Source: Mycolicibacterium austroafricanum
Lineage (GTDB): Bacteria > Actinomycetota > Actinomycetes > Mycobacteriales > Mycobacteriaceae
Length of the DNA: 64,000 nucleotides
Direction of reading: 5' to 3'
Assembly (NCBI RefSeq): GCF_902705885.1
Contig: NZ_CACSIP010000045.1
Location: forward strand, 1-64,000
Made by a program: the position numbers and the translations under genes. Below the pieces are notes generated by a model. It was given only the letters and a program-made list of their open reading frames with translations, made no database searches and was not told the DNA's origin. Positions 8,192 to 16,646 of the stretch are shown one piece after another. Within the stretch, counting starts at the first letter, position 1, and each line of letters starts with the position of its first letter.

Positions 8192-9472
8192 TCAGATGGG
8201 TTCCAGCACCACCGGCGGGTTGGGCCCCAGGAGATCCCGGCGTCTGCGGAATACGATCACACCCAGCGCCACCAAACCCAGCAACGAGGAGGCAATGAGT
8301 GCCGCACGGGTACCGAACAATTCCGCACCGAGACCGATGACTGCCATCCCGATGGGGAGCGCGCCGATGGCTGTGCTCAGCACACCCAGTGCAACGCCCC
8401 GCTCGTTGGGGCCGGCCGACTCGATGGCCAACAGGCTCTGCATCGAGCCAAAGCCGGCTTGACCGACACCGGCGACGAACAGCGCGACGAAAGCGACGGC
8501 GAGCACCGGCACCGTGGCGAAGACCAACAGCCCTAGCAGCGCAATAGCGGATCCGCACGCGAATACGGTGCCGTAGCGGTACAGCGGCCTGGTGGTGAGC
8601 ACCAGGCCGGCGGTGATCTGCCCGAGGCCAGGGGCCGCGGCGAGCGCACCCGCGAGGATGGCGCTCTGCGCGAAACCCTCGGCCACCACCGGTATCAGCG
8701 GAATGTAGCCGAACATGCACAGGTTCATCACGACGGTGATGGCGAGCATCGCCACGAACCGCCGGCTGCGCCGCAACAGGCTCGCACTTGTCGTGACCTG
8801 GCCTCGCAGTGAGACCGAACCGGCAGCCGGCGGTGTCGCGGCGTATCGGGGCCGCGGGACAAAGACAAGCAACGCTGCGGACACAACCAACAGCAACCCC
8901 ATACCGGCAAATCCGGCGCCCATCCCGAGCTGCTGGATCAAGATTCCGCCAACCAGGGTGCCGAACATCGCCGACCCCGCCTGCGAAGTCGCCTCGATGG
9001 TCATTGCCTGGCTGGCCAGGCGTGGTCCCACCGTCTCGTAGATCAGCGGACGCTGCGCTGTCATGTTGACCAACCCACCGATACCGACGAGGAACATGAA
9101 CGGGAAGGTCATCCACACCTCGACCCGACCGGACTGCACCGCTGCGAACATCAGGAACTCGACCGGGATCAGTACCAACTGCACGCCCAGGATCAGTCGC
9201 TTACGTTCGAACCTGTCGCTGATCACGCCGGCGAAGAATCCACCCAACAACATCGGGACGAAAAAGAGGGCTCCGACAACCTGGTTGAGGACAGGCGACC
9301 CGGCTATCTGGGTCAGCAGGTAGCTGGTGGTGAACAGCACGCCCCATCGAGTGGTGTGCCAAAGCAACGAGCTGGCGAACAGGTTTCGGTAGCCGGGCAC
9401 CCGCATCAGAGCGCGCAACCGCCGGGTGTCGGCGGCATCGCCCGGAACCGCAACCAGGTCCTCGGCGGTCAT
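8192..9472 (-). CDS. MFS transporter (EntS/MFS_3-like)
   Basis: A 426-residue major facilitator protein with about 12 hydrophobic segments and the loop 2-3 motif GVISDRFERKRLILG. The overall pattern is that of the EntS-like exporter group. It begins MTAEDLVAVPGD at 9472; its start overlaps the stop of the upstream MFS gene by 4 bases (ATGA), so the two are translationally coupled. The longer open frame to 9,796 only reads into the neighbour. It may export an oxidation product or import substrate; direction cannot be read from sequence. Confidence 0.88.
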   Translation of the reverse strand: MTAEDLVAVPGDAADTRRLRALMRVPGYRNLFASSLLWHTTRWGVLFTTSYLLTQIAGSPVLNQVVGALFFVPMLLGGFFAGVISDRFERKRLILGVQLVLIPVEFLMFAAVQSGRVEVWMTFPFMFLVGIGGLVNMTAQRPLIYETVGPRLASQAMTIEATSQAGSAMFGTLVGGILIQQLGMGAGFAGMGLLLVVSAALLVFVPRPRYAATPPAAGSVSLRGQVTTSASLLRRSRRFVAMLAITVVMNLCMFGYIPLIPVVAEGFAQSAILAGALAAAPGLGQITAGLVLTTRPLYRYGTVFACGSAIALLGLLVFATVPVLAVAFVALFVAGVGQAGFGSMQSLLAIESAGPNERGVALGVLSTAIGALPIGMAVIGLGAELFGTRAALIASSLLGLVALGVIVFRRRRDLLGPNPPVVLEPI

Positions 9473-10758
9473 GTGACAGCATCCGTCGAGGCAAAAGTGC
9501 GGCGCTGCAACAGCACCCCGAGCAGGACTGGGAGCGTGAGCACCGCAGAACCGAGGGCGAGGGCGGTGAATCCCGCCCAGTTCATGACAACCCCGTAAAC
9601 GACGCTGGCCAGCCCACCGCACACCGCGGTGGTGAGATCCGCGGTGCCCTGTACCGGCACCCGGTGCTCCCAGGGAACGTGCTCGATCAGCAAGCTCGAA
9701 CCGCCGATGAGGGCAAGCGTCCAGCCCACCCCGAGCGCGAACATCGCCACGAACATCAGCGGCACGCTGTTCGAGGACAGCGCCGACAACCCGCACGCAG
9801 CCAGCAGCACCAATGCGCCGGCGCGCAACGCGGCCATCCTCCCCCGACGGTCGGCGTAGCGGCCGACCAGCGGGCTGAACGCGAACATTCCGGCGATATG
9901 CACCGACACCACGAGGGAGCTGACCGCCTCGTGATCGTGGGCCTTCATGTCGATCGGCGTCATCGCCATCACGCCGACCATCACCGCCTGTGCGGTGACC
10001 ATCGCGCCCAGTGCCAGACGCGCCGCCGGCGACGCGGCGATGGCACGAGCGGACTCCCTCAGCCGTATCGGCCGCTCCCCGATGCTCGCCCCGTGCTCGG
10101 CCGCTGACACCAACAGCGGGTCGGGCCGGAGTCGGACCGCCACATTGACGGCGGCGCAGGCGAAGAAGAAGGAACTGAACAGCCAGGGTCCCGCGTACAA
10201 GTTGAGCCCGAACAATGCCACCCCCAGATGCTCCGCGGGGACCACCAGCGTCGGCCCGAATACCGCTCCAAACGTCGACGCGAAAAGGATCCGCCCCATC
10301 GCGCGGCCGCGCTGCTCCGGCTCAGCTAGATCGGTGGCCGCGTAGCGGGCCAGCAGGTTGGTGGCTGATCCGGCCCCGTAGAGGAGCAGGCCGACCAGAA
10401 ACACCGGAAGCACGGACCCTTGCACACCGAGGCACGCGACCACACCGCCGACGGCCGCCAATCCATAGCCCAGCTGCATGCCGATGCGCCGACCCCGTCG
10501 GCGCATCACCCGCGACAAGACCTGCGCCATCACACCCGAGCCGGCCGTGACCGCCGCCGTCGAAATCCCCACCCAAGGCGTGCTGACGCCGACGATGTCC
10601 TCCACCACGAATCCGCCGACGGTGATGGCCGCCCCCAGCGCGGCCGCCCCCACCACCTGGCCGACGACCAGGATGCGCAGGGTCCGCCGTTGCAGTGCGG
10701 CCCGCTCGGCGAGCGACATGGGGAATGCCGGGGTGATCGCACTGGCCTCGCTCGTCAT
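9469..10758 (-). CDS. MFS transporter
   Basis: A 429-residue major facilitator protein with about 12 hydrophobic segments and the conserved loop GRYADRRGRMAALRAG between helices. The ATG at 10758 (MTSEASAITPAF) is preferred to a GTG ten codons upstream, because the ribosome site GAGGAAGG lies inside that extension. It is first gene of a two-gene unit with the overlapping MFS gene at 9472 and has its own CGGCGCAAT element. The two MFS proteins are not close paralogues, so they may handle different compounds or form a pair. Confidence 0.86.
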   Translation of the reverse strand: MTSEASAITPAFPMSLAERAALQRRTLRILVVGQVVGAAALGAAITVGGFVVEDIVGVSTPWVGISTAAVTAGSGVMAQVLSRVMRRRGRRIGMQLGYGLAAVGGVVACLGVQGSVLPVFLVGLLLYGAGSATNLLARYAATDLAEPEQRGRAMGRILFASTFGAVFGPTLVVPAEHLGVALFGLNLYAGPWLFSSFFFACAAVNVAVRLRPDPLLVSAAEHGASIGERPIRLRESARAIAASPAARLALGAMVTAQAVMVGVMAMTPIDMKAHDHEAVSSLVVSVHIAGMFAFSPLVGRYADRRGRMAALRAGALVLLAACGLSALSSNSVPLMFVAMFALGVGWTLALIGGSSLLIEHVPWEHRVPVQGTADLTTAVCGGLASVVYGVVMNWAGFTALALGSAVLTLPVLLGVLLQRRTFASTDAVT

Positions 10759-10863
10759 CAGATTTGCCTTCCTCGGCTGTGATGCCACGGTTGGCCCGGA
10801 GACATTCCGACCGGCACCGTATTGAGCCGCCGTGACGGCGGCGGATCCGTGCGGTTCCCGGGC

Positions 10864-10902
10864 GATTGCGCCGCAGGCTTGGATGCGCGCAACGGCGCAA
10901 TC
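10864..10902 (-). promoter_or_regulatory. CGGCGYAAT element, copy 6, with facing second copy
   Basis: GATTGCGCCG (10,864-10,873) and CGGCGCAATC (10,893-10,902) form a perfect 10-base inverted repeat with a 19-base spacer. It lies about 106 bases before the MFS start at 10758 and just past the stop of the monooxygenase at 10,920. This is the only place where two full copies face each other. Confidence 0.55.
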
Positions 10903-10919
10903 GGCGGTTGACCGCCGGC

Positions 10920-12236
10920 TCAGAACTCGCGCAGCGTCTGTCGCAGAGTCTGTTTGGTGTACTCGGTCCTGGTCAGGCCAAGACGCTGCAACTCGGGCAC
11001 CAGTCCGTCGGTGATCGACGAGATGTAGTTGCGGTTCAGATCCCAGCCAGGCTTCATGATCAGGAAGCCGTCGCCGCCGATCTCCTCCATCGTCTCACCC
11101 ATCTTGCGGGCGACCTGCTCCGGCGTGCCGATGAACTCGACGCCGGTGGTGGCCCAGTCGATCGCCAACTGGCGCAGCGTCTTCGGACCACCGCTACCGT
11201 CCCCGCGCATGAAGTGCTCGAGCGAGCCGCGCTCCCCGTTGGTGGTGAGACCCTCTGGAAGCGGCTTGTCCCAATCGAACTGCTTGAAATCGATCTCGGT
11301 GTTGGACGAGATCCCGGCCAGCGACTTCTCGATGTAGCTGTCCGTCGCCACCAGGCGGTCCAGCTCCGCCCGGGCTTCGGCCTCAGTGGGCGCCACCGTC
11401 GGAGACACGCAGAACATCAGCTTGACGTCATCGGGGTTGCGTCCCGCCGCCGCAGCCCGCGCCCGAATGTCGTCGCGGTAGGACCGCATACCTTCGATGC
11501 CGGTGCCCACCGCGACGATCGCATCGGCGGCGCGGGCCGCGAACGCACGCCCCCGCGGGGAGGCCCCGGCTTGCAGGATCGTCGGCTTGTGTTGCGGGGA
11601 CGGCACCGTGTTGAGCGGTCCCCGGGACTTGAAGTACTTGCCGACGAAGTCGATCGTGCGCACCTTGCGGTAGTCGGCGTACGTGTGGGTATCGCGATCC
11701 ATCACCACCGCGTCGGCATCCCAGGAATCCCACAGGTCGCACACCAGATCGTAGTATTCGTCAGCCACGTTGTAGCGCTCGTCATGCTCCGGCAGCGAGT
11801 CGAGGCCGAAGTTCTGCGCCGCCCGGTCCTCGGCGGACGACACGATGTTCCAGCCGAACCGGCCCTCGGCGATCGAGTCGACTGTCGACGCCAGCCGGGC
11901 CAGCAGGTAAGGCGGATAGAAGGTGGTCGACATGGTCGCCACCACACCCAAGCGCGTCGTGTTAGCCGCAATCTGGACCGCCAGCGGCACCGGGTCGTGT
12001 TTGGGGGCGAACACCGAGTTCTTCAGCGAGCCCTCCATTGTGCCGCCGTAGGCGTCGGCCACCATCACTGTGTCCTCGATCATGATGTAGTCGAAGCAGG
12101 CCCGCTCCAGACTACGAGCCATGTCGACGTAGAACCGGCCGTTGGGCCAGCGCGCCACATCGGGTGAAGCCCACGGGGTATCCCACTCCGGCGGAATGAA
12201 ATTCATGAACCAGCCCAGGTGGAACTTCTTCGTCAT
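10920..12236 (-). CDS. LLM-class flavin monooxygenase (NtaA/DszA type)
   Basis: A 438-residue FMNH2-dependent monooxygenase beginning MTKKFHLGWFMNF. FGWNIVSS lies at about residues 127-134, then DRAAQNFG, and the family tail is QTLREF. An ATG two codons upstream is possible but leaves no spacing for GAGGAG; the ATG at 12236 gives six bases. It is close to the partial gene at 1-866, so this pair is a later duplication within the four-member set. It faces the GntR regulator across a 272-base intergenic region. Likely role: oxygenation of an imported compound with reduced FMN supplied by a separate reductase. Confidence 0.92.
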   Translation of the reverse strand: MTKKFHLGWFMNFIPPEWDTPWASPDVARWPNGRFYVDMARSLERACFDYIMIEDTVMVADAYGGTMEGSLKNSVFAPKHDPVPLAVQIAANTTRLGVVATMSTTFYPPYLLARLASTVDSIAEGRFGWNIVSSAEDRAAQNFGLDSLPEHDERYNVADEYYDLVCDLWDSWDADAVVMDRDTHTYADYRKVRTIDFVGKYFKSRGPLNTVPSPQHKPTILQAGASPRGRAFAARAADAIVAVGTGIEGMRSYRDDIRARAAAAGRNPDDVKLMFCVSPTVAPTEAEARAELDRLVATDSYIEKSLAGISSNTEIDFKQFDWDKPLPEGLTTNGERGSLEHFMRGDGSGGPKTLRQLAIDWATTGVEFIGTPEQVARKMGETMEEIGGDGFLIMKPGWDLNRNYISSITDGLVPELQRLGLTRTEYTKQTLRQTLREF

Positions 12237-12315
12237 CGCCATCTCCTCGCAGGTCGCTAAGCACCTCATCAAACGGCGGCTCGGTGTCCCACCCGATTCG
12301 ACCCCGTAGCAAGGG

Positions 12316-12325
12316 CATTACGCCG
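12316..12325 (-). promoter_or_regulatory. CGGCGYAAT element, copy 7
   Basis: Coding-strand CGGCGTAATG, 80 bases before the monooxygenase start at 12236. It lies in the region shared with the divergent GntR gene and could serve both. A separate inverted repeat GGGTG-N6-CACCC (12,344-12,359) lies closer to the GntR gene. Confidence 0.5.
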
Positions 12326-12508
12326 CTTGTTCCTCCCCGCGTCGGGTGGCCAGGCACCCCGCCGGCGCCGGCCGCCGGACAGGTTGGACGCCGAAGACGC
12401 CGGGCGGCGACAGCAGCGAGAGAAACGAAAGCGAAACACTCGTGGTCGAGACTGTGACAGCACCTCCTTCCATCGAGGTGAAATGTCGACGCGGTGCAGG
12501 AGGCCCCC

Positions 12509-13219
12509 ATGACTCGGATACGGCGTGGACAACGGTTCACCGCGCACCTGGTCAGTTCGTCCGTCGAGACCGGTCACCCCCGCGTCGTCGACGACCTTCG
12601 TCAGGCGATCCTGTCAGGCGACCAACCGCCGGGCACCGCCATCCCGATCGACGAGGTGGCCGCATACCTGGGCGTCAGCCAGATCCCGGTGCGTGAGGCC
12701 CTCATGACGCTGGTCGGTGAAGGCCTGGTCGAACACCGCCCTCACGTGGGATACCAGGTGGCGACGCTCACCTTCGAAGAGTTCAACGACCTATATCGGG
12801 TGCGCGAGGTGCTGGAGGCACTGGCGCTCGCCGCATCGGTCAAGAATGCGACGGCGGCCGACGACGTCGAGATCCTGACCAGCCACGACGGGGTGGATTC
12901 GGCGATTCGCGGCGCTGATCTCCGCTCCTTTCACAGCGGGTCCCGGCGGCTGCACCTGGCGATGATCCGGCCCTCCGGAATGAGCAGGCTGGTCCGGATG
13001 TATGAGTCGGCGTGGAATCTGACCGAGCCGGCTCGACCGATGGCGCGGGTGTCGGATGCGGCCCGGCTGCGGTTCCACGCCGACCACCACGACATGGTCG
13101 CCGCCTTCACCGAGCGCGACGCCGAGGCACTGGTGGCGGCGTCGCGTCGGCACTACCAGCACCTGTGCGCCGAATTCGACTCGATGCGCGGCGACCCCGA
13201 CACGTTCCGCTGCCCGTGA
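12509..13219 (+). CDS. GntR-family transcriptional regulator (FadR/FCD type)
   Basis: A 236-residue regulator with an N-terminal winged-helix domain (about residues 25-95, including YLGVSQIPVREALMTL) and a C-terminal all-helical FCD ligand domain. The FCD carries histidines typical of its metal/effector site, including those in RFHADHHDM and the final RRHYQHL helix. The ATG at 12509 has CAGGAGG six bases upstream; a GTG at 12,494 is less likely. It is divergent from a monooxygenase and upstream of the transporter-racemase-reductase series, so it is the best candidate regulator of the locus. Whether it binds the CGGCGYAAT elements is my inference; FadR-type operators are usually palindromic TGGT/ACCA types. 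Confidence 0.9.
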   Translation: MTRIRRGQRFTAHLVSSSVETGHPRVVDDLRQAILSGDQPPGTAIPIDEVAAYLGVSQIPVREALMTLVGEGLVEHRPHVGYQVATLTFEEFNDLYRVREVLEALALAASVKNATAADDVEILTSHDGVDSAIRGADLRSFHSGSRRLHLAMIRPSGMSRLVRMYESAWNLTEPARPMARVSDAARLRFHADHHDMVAAFTERDAEALVAASRRHYQHLCAEFDSMRGDPDTFRCP

Positions 13220-13328
13220 CGTCCTATATGTGAGTCGTAACGATCGGTTGACGACGAGGTAGCGGTGGCCGAAACACCACGCTCCTAGCGTGGCGCTCCA
13301 ACGCCCTCTTCACGACCAGGAGACCGTC

Positions 13329-14852
13329 ATGACAACCGAAACGCCCCCCCTTACGCCCGGGACCCATCATGGACCGGCGGGCACGTCGGTCATCAAGGAG
13401 TCCTACCACCCCCGGCTCGCCAACGAGGACCTGGCGCCGCTGGTCGAACAAAAATGGAACTGGTACAACATCTTTGCCTTCTGGATGGCTGACGTGCACA
13501 GCGTCGGCGGTTATGTCACCGCCGGAGCTCTGTTCGCGCTGGGGCTCACCAGCTGGCAGGTGTTCGTCTGCCTCATCGTCGGCATCTGCATTGTGCAGTT
13601 GTTCTGCAACCTGGTGGCCAAGCCCAGCCAGGTGCACGGTATCGCCTACCCCGTCGTGGCCCGAGCCTCATTCGGTGTGATGGGTGCCAACATCGCGGCG
13701 ATCATCCGGGGCAGCATCGCCATCGCCTGGTACGGGGTGCAGACCTTCCTGGCAGCCGGCGCCTTGACCATCGTGCTGCTCAAGCTCTTTCCCGACCTGG
13801 CCGCGTACGCCACCGACGACACCAGCTTCCTGGGCCTGTCCTATGTCGGATACCTGAGCTTCGCGATCCTCTGGGTGCTTCAGGCGCTGGTGTTCTGGTG
13901 GGGCATGGAGATGGTGCGGTGGCTGTGCGACATCAGCGGCCCGCTCATCTACGTGATGATGTTCATTCTGTGCTTCTACATGATGGCGCGGGCCGACTGG
14001 CAGATCAGTCTGACCCTGTCAGACCAGCAACTGACAACCGGGCAACAGATCTCGGCGATGCTCGGCGCGATCGCCCTGGTGGTCTCGTACTTTGCGGGAC
14101 CGATGCTCAATTTCGGCGACTTCTCCCGTTATGCGAAGTCGTACAAGGAGCTCAAGCTCGGGAACCTCATCGGCCTGCCGATCAACTTTGTGGTGTTCTC
14201 TCTGCTGGTTGTTCTCACGGCCTCGGCCACCCTGCCGGTGTTCGGCGAAGTGATGACCAACCCGATCGACACGGTGCAGGCCATCGACACCTACACCGCG
14301 ATACTGCTCGGTGGATTCACCTTCGTGCTCGCCACCATCGGGATCAACATCGTCGCCAACTTCGTGGCGCCCGCGTTCGACTTCTCGAATGTGAACCCGC
14401 AGAAGATCAGCTGGCGCACCGGTGGCATGATCGCTGCCGTTGGATCGGTGCTGCTGACACCGTGGAACTGGTACAACAACGACGAAGCGATCTTCTGGAC
14501 CCTGGGACTGCTGGGCGCGTTGATCGGACCACTGTTCGGGCTCCTGATCGCCGATTACTACCTCGTCCGCAAACAGCACATCGTCGTCGATGATCTTTTC
14601 ACCATGGAGGAGTCCGGAACATACTGGTACAGCCGAGGATTCAACCCGGTTGCGGTCAAGGCGACAATCATCGCCGGCATCGCGTCGATAGGGTCGGTCG
14701 TGATACCGAAGGTCATCGGCACGTTCGAGACGCTGGGCCAGTTCAGTTGGTTCATCGGCTGCTTCGTCGGCTTCATCGCCTACTACGCACTCGCCTACCG
14801 GGCCAACGTCGCCGGCGTGGCCGATGAGCGAGTCGCCGCCAAGGTTCCCTGA
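13329..14852 (+). CDS. NCS1-family nucleobase/hydantoin-type cation symporter
   Basis: A 507-residue membrane protein of the NCS1 family (Mhp1, allantoin, cytosine and uracil permeases), with about 12 helices. Recognisable features are the early NKWNWYNIF-like segment (here QKWNWYNIFAFWMADVHSVG), the QVHGIAYPVVARASFGVMGANI stretch in helix 3 and the ISWRTGGMIAA region. The ATG at 13329 follows an AGGAG ribosome site; an upstream in-frame start adds only 13 unconserved residues. It lies directly before a hydantoin/allantoin-type racemase. This pairing is known from hydantoin and allantoin use, so the likely cargo is a small N-heterocycle or cyclic ureide. Confidence 0.92.
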   Translation: MTTETPPLTPGTHHGPAGTSVIKESYHPRLANEDLAPLVEQKWNWYNIFAFWMADVHSVGGYVTAGALFALGLTSWQVFVCLIVGICIVQLFCNLVAKPSQVHGIAYPVVARASFGVMGANIAAIIRGSIAIAWYGVQTFLAAGALTIVLLKLFPDLAAYATDDTSFLGLSYVGYLSFAILWVLQALVFWWGMEMVRWLCDISGPLIYVMMFILCFYMMARADWQISLTLSDQQLTTGQQISAMLGAIALVVSYFAGPMLNFGDFSRYAKSYKELKLGNLIGLPINFVVFSLLVVLTASATLPVFGEVMTNPIDTVQAIDTYTAILLGGFTFVLATIGINIVANFVAPAFDFSNVNPQKISWRTGGMIAAVGSVLLTPWNWYNNDEAIFWTLGLLGALIGPLFGLLIADYYLVRKQHIVVDDLFTMEESGTYWYSRGFNPVAVKATIIAGIASIGSVVIPKVIGTFETLGQFSWFIGCFVGFIAYYALAYRANVAGVADERVAAKVP

Positions 14853-14865
14853 CACAACCCCGCAG

Positions 14866-15570
14866 ATGAAGATCAAAGTCATCAACCCCAACACCACTGC
14901 GTCGATGACTGCGATGATCGCCGCCAGTGCCCGGGCCAGTGTTGCCCCTGGCACCCACGTCGACGCGGTCAACCCGACCTCAGGTCCTGAATCCATCGAG
15001 AGCCACTACGACGAGGCGCTGGCCGCCATCGGTGTGTTGCGGGAGATCGAGGCGGGTGAGGTCGAGGGCTACGACGGGTACGTGATCGCGTGCTTCGGCG
15101 ATCCGGGGTTGCTTGCTGCGCGCGAAGTCGCCCGGGGCCCGGTCGTCGGCATCGCCGAGGCCTCCATGCGAACAGCCGGATACCTGGGCCGCAAGTTCAC
15201 CGTGGTGACGACGCTGGCACGGACGGTCGGGCGAACGTGGGACATCGCCGTCCAGTACGGGGTGGCCGAGGCCTGCAGCGGAATCCGTGCGTGCGAGATT
15301 CCAGTCGTCGAACTCGAACGTGACCCGACGGCGTACGCGAGCATTCGTGACGTGGCACAGACAGCTCTGGTCAGCGACGGGGCCGACGTCATTGTGCTCG
15401 GCTGCGCCGGCATGTCGGACCTGTGCACCCGGTTACAGACCGAGCTGCAGGTTCCGGTCATCGACGGCGTGGCGGCAGCGACCACTCAGGTCGAGGCACT
15501 CGTCCGGATGGGCCTGAGAACAGCAACCCGCGGCGAGTTCGCAGCCCCGCCGGCGAAACTCCGCAGCTGA
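14866..15570 (+). CDS. Asp/Glu/hydantoin racemase family protein
   Basis: A 234-residue cofactor-independent two-cysteine racemase of the HyuE/allantoin racemase branch. It begins with the family N-terminus MKIKVINPNTT, which decides the ATG at 14866 over one at 14,824 inside the symporter gene. The two catalytic cysteines are visible as Cys76 (VIACFGDPG) and Cys180 (VLGCAGM). The 13-base gap after the symporter stop implies one operon. Expected reaction: interconversion of enantiomers of a 5-substituted hydantoin or related cyclic ureide after import. No hydantoinase or carbamoylase is visible nearby. Confidence 0.9.
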   Translation: MKIKVINPNTTASMTAMIAASARASVAPGTHVDAVNPTSGPESIESHYDEALAAIGVLREIEAGEVEGYDGYVIACFGDPGLLAAREVARGPVVGIAEASMRTAGYLGRKFTVVTTLARTVGRTWDIAVQYGVAEACSGIRACEIPVVELERDPTAYASIRDVAQTALVSDGADVIVLGCAGMSDLCTRLQTELQVPVIDGVAAATTQVEALVRMGLRTATRGEFAAPPAKLRS

Positions 15571-15602
15571 CCCCTTGCGGGCCGGGCGTCTCAGCAAGCG
15601 CA

Positions 15603-16145
15603 ATGCAGGGTTTACGCTCGAGCCCGGTATCGGAAATCTGCGCCCCGTTCACTGCAGGGGTGACTGTCGTTGTCGTAGGAAATCCCAAGCCAATGTCGCG
15701 GACCCGCGCCGCGGCAGAGTTGGTCGCCGAGAAACTGACCGGCTCTGCACCCCAACACGTTATCGATGTCGTAGATCTCGGTCCAGCGCTGCTGGGCTGG
15801 GGGGATCCAAAGGTGGCTGAGGCCAAGGACATCGTGAAATCCGCCGAGTTGCTGGTGGTGGCCTCGCCGACGTTCAAGGCCACCTACACCGGCCTGTTGA
15901 AACTGTTCCTCGACCAATTCGGCGCCGGCGAACTCGGTCAGATCACGACGTTTCCGCTCATGCTCGGAGGCGCGTACACCCACGCGCTCGCCCCTGAGTT
16001 GACCCTGCGCCCAGTGCTTGTCGAGATCGGAGCGAGCTGCCCGGCGCCGAGTCTGTATCTGCTCGACTCCGAGTACGAGACCTCGCCTGATCTGGACGAC
16101 TGGCTCGAGGTCGCGCGTCGTTTCGTGCCGGCGGTGTCGTCATGA
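15603..16145 (+). CDS. NAD(P)H-dependent FMN reductase (SsuE/MsuE-like)
   Basis: A flavodoxin-like NAD(P)H:FMN reductase of about 180 residues. The phosphate-binding start VVVVGNPKPMSRT, the SPTFKATYTGLLKLFLDQ segment and a GGAYTHALAPE loop match the SsuE/MsuE family that feeds FMNH2 to two-component monooxygenases. The start is uncertain: ATG 15603 leaves about 19 extra residues, while GTG 15660 begins at the fold itself; neither has a strong ribosome site. The stop overlaps the next gene by 4 bases (ATGA). It is the likely electron source for the LLM monooxygenases in this locus. Confidence 0.86.
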   Translation: MQGLRSSPVSEICAPFTAGVTVVVVGNPKPMSRTRAAAELVAEKLTGSAPQHVIDVVDLGPALLGWGDPKVAEAKDIVKSAELLVVASPTFKATYTGLLKLFLDQFGAGELGQITTFPLMLGGAYTHALAPELTLRPVLVEIGASCPAPSLYLLDSEYETSPDLDDWLEVARRFVPAVSS

Positions 16146-16642
16146 TCACCGCGGTCGACGACCAGTTCGATCAAGCCCTGCTGCGGCAGGCATTCGGCTG
16201 CTTCCCCAGTGGGGTCACCGCATTCTGCGGCCTTCTCGACGGCGTCGCCGAAGGCATGGCGGCGAGTTCCTTCACATCGGTGTCGCTTGATCCGCCGCTG
16301 GTATCGGTATGCGTTGCCAGCACCTCGGCCACCTGGCCGAAGCTCGCGAAGCTGGATCGTCTCGGCCTCTCGGTACTGGCCGACGATCATGCCCCCGTCG
16401 CACGGTCCCTGGCCTCCAAGACCGGCGACCGCTTCGGCGGTGTCGACTGGGTGGCGACCGAAAGCGGCGCGGTGTTTGTGCATGGGGCCACGCTGTGGCT
16501 TGAATGCGCGCCGTTCAAATGCATCGAGGCCGGAGACCACGAGATCGTTGTGTTGCAGATCGTGGCGCTGGCGATCTACCCTGATGTCGCGCCGATGGTC
16601 TTTCACCGCAGCAACTTCCGCGAGCTGGCCCCCACCGCCTGA
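16142..16642 (+). CDS. Flavin reductase domain protein (HpaC/NtaB/DszD-like)
   Basis: A 166-residue split-barrel flavin:NAD(P)H reductase. The family opening is present (QAFGCFPSGVTAFCG, then AASSFTSVSLDPPLVSVCV), with SVLADDHAPVARSLASK following. It overlaps the FMN reductase gene by ATGA and ends 4 bases before the convergent solute-binding gene, leaving no room for a terminator. NtaB and DszD of this fold partner NtaA and DszA, so it fits the four monooxygenases here. Having two structurally unrelated flavin reductases translationally coupled is unusual. Confidence 0.9.
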   Translation: MITAVDDQFDQALLRQAFGCFPSGVTAFCGLLDGVAEGMAASSFTSVSLDPPLVSVCVASTSATWPKLAKLDRLGLSVLADDHAPVARSLASKTGDRFGGVDWVATESGAVFVHGATLWLECAPFKCIEAGDHEIVVLQIVALAIYPDVAPMVFHRSNFRELAPTA

Positions 16643-16646
16643 CGGG

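Noticed and set aside
6243..8462. 739-codon open frame on the plus strand
   Set aside because: It runs antisense through solute-binding paralogue 2. Its product has no recognisable domain and shows the His/Arg/Gly-rich pattern of antisense GC-rich frames.
8019..9116. Upstream extension of solute-binding paralogue 2 to 898 codons
   Set aside because: The extension overlaps the MFS gene in another frame. GTG 8018 has a ribosome site and gives the same length and N-terminus as paralogue 1.
10866..12167. 433-codon open frame on the plus strand
   Set aside because: Antisense to the monooxygenase at 10,920-12,236, whose family match is clear.
13246..13300. TTGACG at 13,248 as the -35 of the NCS1 operon
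   Set aside because: No convincing -10 hexamer lies 16-19 bases downstream, so a promoter cannot be placed.
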